Source: Ewingella sp963519305 (GTDB lineage Bacteria; Pseudomonadota; Gammaproteobacteria; Enterobacterales; Enterobacteriaceae). Taken from it: a stretch of DNA of 64,000 nucleotides. Numbering within the stretch: position 1 is the stretch's first letter; every line of letters begins with the position of its first letter. The DNA is taken from assembly GCA_963519305.1 (NCBI GenBank), contig CAUQMS010000003.1, positions 186,001 to 250,000 of the forward strand, written 5' to 3'. Positions 60,863 through 64,000 of the stretch are shown in pieces. A program made the position numbers and the translations under genes. The notes below the pieces were generated by a model that saw nothing but the letters and a program-made list of their open reading frames with translations, was not told the origin of the DNA and did no database searches.

Positions 60863-62596
60863 GTGAATATACAGGCACTTCTTTCCGATAAAGTCAGTCA
60901 GGCGATGACCGCAGCAGGCGCACCTGCTGACAGCGAAGCGCAGGTCCGTCAGTCTGCCAAGGCACAGTTTGGTGATTATCAGGCTAACGGCATAATGTCA
61001 GTAGCCAAAAAACTGGGTATGGCGCCACGACAACTGGCAGAGAAAGTGGTTGAGCTGTTAGATCTGAGCGGTATCGCTTCCAATGTGGAAATTGCCGGTC
61101 CGGGTTTCATCAATATTTTCCTCGACCGTGGCTTCGTTGCAGCAAATGCCGACAGCGCGCTTCAAGATGCCAAACTGGGTATTTCGCCGGTCGAGCAACA
61201 GACTATTGTCATTGACTACTCGGCGCCGAACGTGGCGAAAGAGATGCACGTTGGGCACATCCGCTCCACCATTATTGGTGATGCTGCTGTTCGCACCAAT
61301 GAACTGCTCGGCCATAAAGTGATCCGTGCCAACCACGTAGGCGACTGGGGTACTCAGTTCGGGATGCTGATTGCCTATCTGGAAAAAGTGCAAAACGAGA
61401 ACGCCGGTGACATGAATCTGGCCGACCTCGAAGAGTTCTACCGCGCCGCCAAGAAAAACTATGACGAAGATGAAGAGTTTGCGGCACGCGCACGCAGCTA
61501 CGTGGTTAAGCTTCAGGGCGGCGACGAATATTGCCGTCAGATGTGGCGCAAACTGGTTGACGTCACCATGGCGCAGAACCAACTGACCTATAACCGTTTG
61601 AACGTGACGCTGACGCAGGACGATGTGATGGGCGAAAGCCTGTACAACGATATGCTGCCAGGCATCGTGTCTGACCTGCAAGCCAAAGGGCTGGCAGTAG
61701 ACAGTGAAGGCGCGGTGGTTGTTTATCTGGACGAATACAAGAACAAAGATGGCGATCCGATGGGCGTTATCATCCGTAAAAAAGATGGTGGCTACCTCTA
61801 CACCACAACGGACATCGCCTGCGCTAAATACCGTTACGAGACGCTGGGTGCAGATCGCGTGCTGTATTACATCGATTCACGTCAGCACCAGCATCTTATG
61901 CAGGCATGGACCATCGCGCGCAAAGCCGGTTATGTGCCTGACTCCGTGGCGCTTGAACACCACATGTTCGGCATGATGTTGGGTAAAGACGGTAAGCCGT
62001 TCAAAACCCGTTCCGGCGGTACCGTGAAGTTGTCAGACCTGCTGGACGAAGCGATTGAGCGTGCACGTAAGCTTATCACCGAGAAAAACCCGGAACTGAA
62101 AGACGCAGAAGAGCTGGAGAAACTGGTTAATGCCGTGGGTATCGGTGCCATTAAATACGCAGACCTGTCCAAAAGCCGCACCACCGATTACATCTTCGAC
62201 TGGGACAATATGCTGGCCTTCGAAGGCAACACCGCGCCCTATATGCAATACGCTTATACCCGCGTGGCATCGATCTTCAAACGTGCCGATATTGACGTTA
62301 ATAGCCTCACGCAACCTATGGTGATCAGCGAAGATCGTGAAGCTGCCCTGGCGACCCGTCTGCTGCAGTTCGAAGAAGTCCTGACCGTCGTTGCCCGTGA
62401 AGGGACGCCGCACACCATGTGTGCTTACCTTTACGACGTTGCGGGTCTGTTCTCCAGCTTCTACGAGCACTGTCCGATCCTCAATGCCGAAGACCAAACC
62501 AGCCGCAACAGCCGCCTGAAACTGGCCCTGTTGACGCAGCGTACACTGAAAACAGGACTGGATACGTTAGGTATCGAAACCGTAGAACGGATGTAA
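60863..62596 (+). CDS. argS: Arginyl-tRNA synthetase (GTG start)
   Basis: ArgS charges tRNA-Arg. The 577-residue class I enzyme has the HIGH-type motif in SAPNVAKEMHVGHIRSTIIGD, the block MLGKDGKPFKTRSGGTVKL in place of a canonical KMSKS, and the N-terminal tRNA D-loop binding domain. The start was set at GTG 60863, behind AAAGG, because the protein then begins (V/M)NIQALLSDKV as in E. coli, whose argS also starts with GTG and is 577 residues long. Confidence 0.96.
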   Translation: MNIQALLSDKVSQAMTAAGAPADSEAQVRQSAKAQFGDYQANGIMSVAKKLGMAPRQLAEKVVELLDLSGIASNVEIAGPGFINIFLDRGFVAANADSALQDAKLGISPVEQQTIVIDYSAPNVAKEMHVGHIRSTIIGDAAVRTNELLGHKVIRANHVGDWGTQFGMLIAYLEKVQNENAGDMNLADLEEFYRAAKKNYDEDEEFAARARSYVVKLQGGDEYCRQMWRKLVDVTMAQNQLTYNRLNVTLTQDDVMGESLYNDMLPGIVSDLQAKGLAVDSEGAVVVYLDEYKNKDGDPMGVIIRKKDGGYLYTTTDIACAKYRYETLGADRVLYYIDSRQHQHLMQAWTIARKAGYVPDSVALEHHMFGMMLGKDGKPFKTRSGGTVKLSDLLDEAIERARKLITEKNPELKDAEELEKLVNAVGIGAIKYADLSKSRTTDYIFDWDNMLAFEGNTAPYMQYAYTRVASIFKRADIDVNSLTQPMVISEDREAALATRLLQFEEVLTVVAREGTPHTMCAYLYDVAGLFSSFYEHCPILNAEDQTSRNSRLKLALLTQRTLKTGLDTLGIETVERM

Positions 62597-62663
62597 CGCC
62601 TTTTCTCCTTCAGGCGCCTGAATACGGTCTGAAGGGTTTTGGAATATAAGGTTTTGAATAAGT

Positions 62664-62692
62664 AAAAGGGCGCTTAGCGCCCTTTTCTGTTT
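62664..62692. terminator. Bidirectional terminator, argS / murJ
   Basis: AAAAGGGCGC pairs with GCGCCCTTTT around TTA (62664-62686), followed by CTGTTTTTG. It lies between converging argS and murJ. Confidence 0.85.
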
Positions 62693-62719
62693 TTGTTTTC
62701 AGTCGCAGCTAAGACCACG

Positions 62720-64000
62720 TTAATCCAGACGGCGGGCAAACTCTTTAACACGAAAGCCCAGCAGCCCCAACACACCAAAGTAGGCCACCACGCCCACTAC
62801 CACTACCGCCAGTAAGCGGACCAGACGATAGGCCATTCCACCCACATCCCAGTCCGGCATCACATACATCATGCCCAGCAGCGCCGCGGACATCACCACG
62901 ACAGCAACGATGAGCTTAATCAGGAAGATACGCCAGCCCGGTTGCGGCTGGAAGATATCCTGCTTACGCAACTGCCAGTAGAGCAGACCGGCATTCAGAC
63001 AGGCGGCCAGACCAATCGACAACGACAGACCGGCATGCTTCAGCGGCCCGATAAACGCCAGGTTCATGACCTGCGTTGAGGCCAGCGTGATAATAGCGAT
63101 TTTGACCGGCGTCTTGATGTCCTGACGGGAGTAGAAGCCCGGTGCCAGTACCTTCACGACGATAAGTCCCATCAGCCCCACCGAATAGGCCACCAGCGCC
63201 CGTTGGGTCATCAGGGCGTCGAAAGCACTGAATTTTCCGTACTGAAACAAAGCAACGGTCAGCGGCTTTGCCAGAATGCCCAAGGCGACAGAGCTCGGCA
63301 GCGCCAGCAGGAAGCACAAGCGCAGGCCCCAGTCCATCAGGCGGTTATATTCCATATGATTGCCGCTGGAGAAACTGCGCGCCAGTGAAGGCAGCAGGAT
63401 GGTGCCTAGCGCCACGCCGAGGACACCGGACGGAAACTCCATCAGGCGGTCAGCGTAATACATCCACGAGACAGAGCCTGAAACCAGAAATGAGGCGAAG
63501 ATGGTATTGATGATCAACGAAATCTGACTGACGGAAACCCCGAGGATAGCCGGTCCCATCTGACGCATCACCCGCCAGACACCTGCGTCCTTCAGGTTCA
63601 GGCGCGGCAATACCAGCATGCCGATTTTCTTCAGATGCGGAAGTTGATAACCCAATTGCAATACACCACCGACCACCACGGCCCACGCCAGTGCCATCAC
63701 CGGCGGATGGAAGTAAGGCGCAGCAAACAGTGAAAAACCAATCATGCTGACGTTGAGAAACGTTGGTGCAAACGCCGGGATCGAGAAGCGGTTCCAGGTG
63801 TTGAGAATAGCCCCCGCCAGCGATGCCAGTGAAATCAGCAGAATATAGGGAAACGTCACCCGCAGCAGCGCACTGGTCAGCGCAAATTTATCCGGGGAGT
63901 CGACAAATCCGGGTGCGGTGACATAAATCACCCACGGCGCGGCAAGCATGCCGAGAATCGTCACCAGCGCCAGTACCAGCGTCAGTAAGCCGGAGACATA
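62720..64000 (-). CDS. murJ: Lipid II flippase MurJ (3' part, start outside window)
   Basis: MurJ moves lipid II across the inner membrane for peptidoglycan synthesis. The visible 426 residues correspond to about the last five sixths of the protein, with the membrane-spanning MVF-family blocks TFPYILLISLASLAGAILNTWNRFSIPAFAPT, GVSVSQISLIINTIFASFL, MYYADRLMEFPSGVLGVALGTILLPSL and GFYSRQDIKTPVKIA, and the C-terminus KEFARRLD. The frame is open to the window edge, so the N-terminus and start are missing. Confidence 0.96.
   Translation of the reverse strand, partial: YVSGLLTLVLALVTILGMLAAPWVIYVTAPGFVDSPDKFALTSALLRVTFPYILLISLASLAGAILNTWNRFSIPAFAPTFLNVSMIGFSLFAAPYFHPPVMALAWAVVVGGVLQLGYQLPHLKKIGMLVLPRLNLKDAGVWRVMRQMGPAILGVSVSQISLIINTIFASFLVSGSVSWMYYADRLMEFPSGVLGVALGTILLPSLARSFSSGNHMEYNRLMDWGLRLCFLLALPSSVALGILAKPLTVALFQYGKFSAFDALMTQRALVAYSVGLMGLIVVKVLAPGFYSRQDIKTPVKIAIITLASTQVMNLAFIGPLKHAGLSLSIGLAACLNAGLLYWQLRKQDIFQPQPGWRIFLIKLIVAVVVMSAALLGMMYVMPDWDVGGMAYRLVRLLAVVVVGVVAYFGVLGLLGFRVKEFARRLD

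Noticed and set aside
1..64000. CRISPR arrays, tRNA or rRNA genes, insertion sequences, toxin-antitoxin or defence islands
   Set aside because: No regular spaced repeats, cloverleaf-like sequence, transposase frame or typical defence domain was seen on reading both strands; a tRNAscan-SE and CRISPR search would settle it.

Overview
This window is chromosomal DNA of a gamma-proteobacterium of the order Enterobacterales, most like the Yersiniaceae (Rahnella, Ewingella, Rouxiella, Serratia or Yersinia). Nearly every protein is recognisably close to an Escherichia coli K-12 protein. Local gene orders are the enterobacterial ones: yeaG-yeaH, dadA-dadX, fadR/nhaB-dsbB, minCDE, rnd-fadD-yeaY-tsaB-yoaA, zwf/hexR-pykA, lpxM-mepM-znuA/znuCB, ruvC-ruvAB and aspS-yecD-yecE-cmoAB-cutC-argS. 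The neighbourhoods are joined differently from E. coli. The genus is an inference; I had no 16S or ANI data.

Layout. 0.4-3.7 kb: serine kinase yeaG and VWA-like yeaH behind a good sigma-54 promoter. 3.8-8.3 kb: porin-like ydiY, nadE, a Bcr/CflA efflux pump and dadX. 8.4-12.6 kb: dadA, spoVR-like ycgB and fadR. 12.8-15.7 kb: nhaB, dsbB and an orphan lipoprotein. 15.9-17.2 kb: a small accessory patch with a candidate small RNA, a secreted orphan protein and a prophage scar (holin fragment fused to an integrase fragment carrying a nonsense codon). 17.2-22 kb: ycgN, ycgM, an MltB-like transglycosylase, ycgL and minCDE. 22.3-29.4 kb: rnd, fadD (FadR operator), yeaY, tsaB, yoaA and a RidA-family gene. 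29.5-35.3 kb: eda, pgl, zwf, hexR and pykA, with two HexR boxes between zwf and hexR; no edd is present. 35.3-42.5 kb: a desferrioxamine-type siderophore cluster (dfoJ-dfoA-dfoC plus an MdfA-like exporter). 42.5-47.6 kb: lpxM, mepM and the znu zinc uptake genes with a Zur box. 47.6-53 kb: ruvB, ruvA, ruvC, yebC, nudB and aspS. 53.3-64 kb: yecD, yecE, yecN, cmoA, cmoB, a small zinc-ribbon gene, cutC, a PatB-type C-S lyase, yecM, argS and the 3' part of murJ, which runs off the window edge.

The main accessory locus is the siderophore cluster. It sits between pykA and lpxM, each side closed by an intrinsic terminator. Its promoter is a sigma-70 TTGAAT-16-TATAAT element lying inside tandem Fur-box sequence, with a perfect 24-bp CRP-type palindrome centred about 90 bp upstream of the predicted start of transcription. 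A roughly 215-nt leader follows, containing a strong hairpin. The last biosynthetic gene is an acyltransferase/NIS-synthetase fusion that still carries a ribosome-binding site and ATG at the domain junction. No ferrioxamine receptor is in the window.

Several regulators and their targets occur together: FadR with a FadR operator at fadD; HexR with two operators in the zwf-hexR gap; a LexA-type box at ruvAB that is also the stem of the ruvC terminator; and a Zur box between znuA and znuC. I found no tRNA, rRNA, CRISPR array, insertion sequence or complete prophage, and I do not see a clearly new defence or mobile system. The most interesting items are the siderophore locus architecture, the prophage scar with its adjacent candidate small RNA, and the double-use LexA box/terminator.
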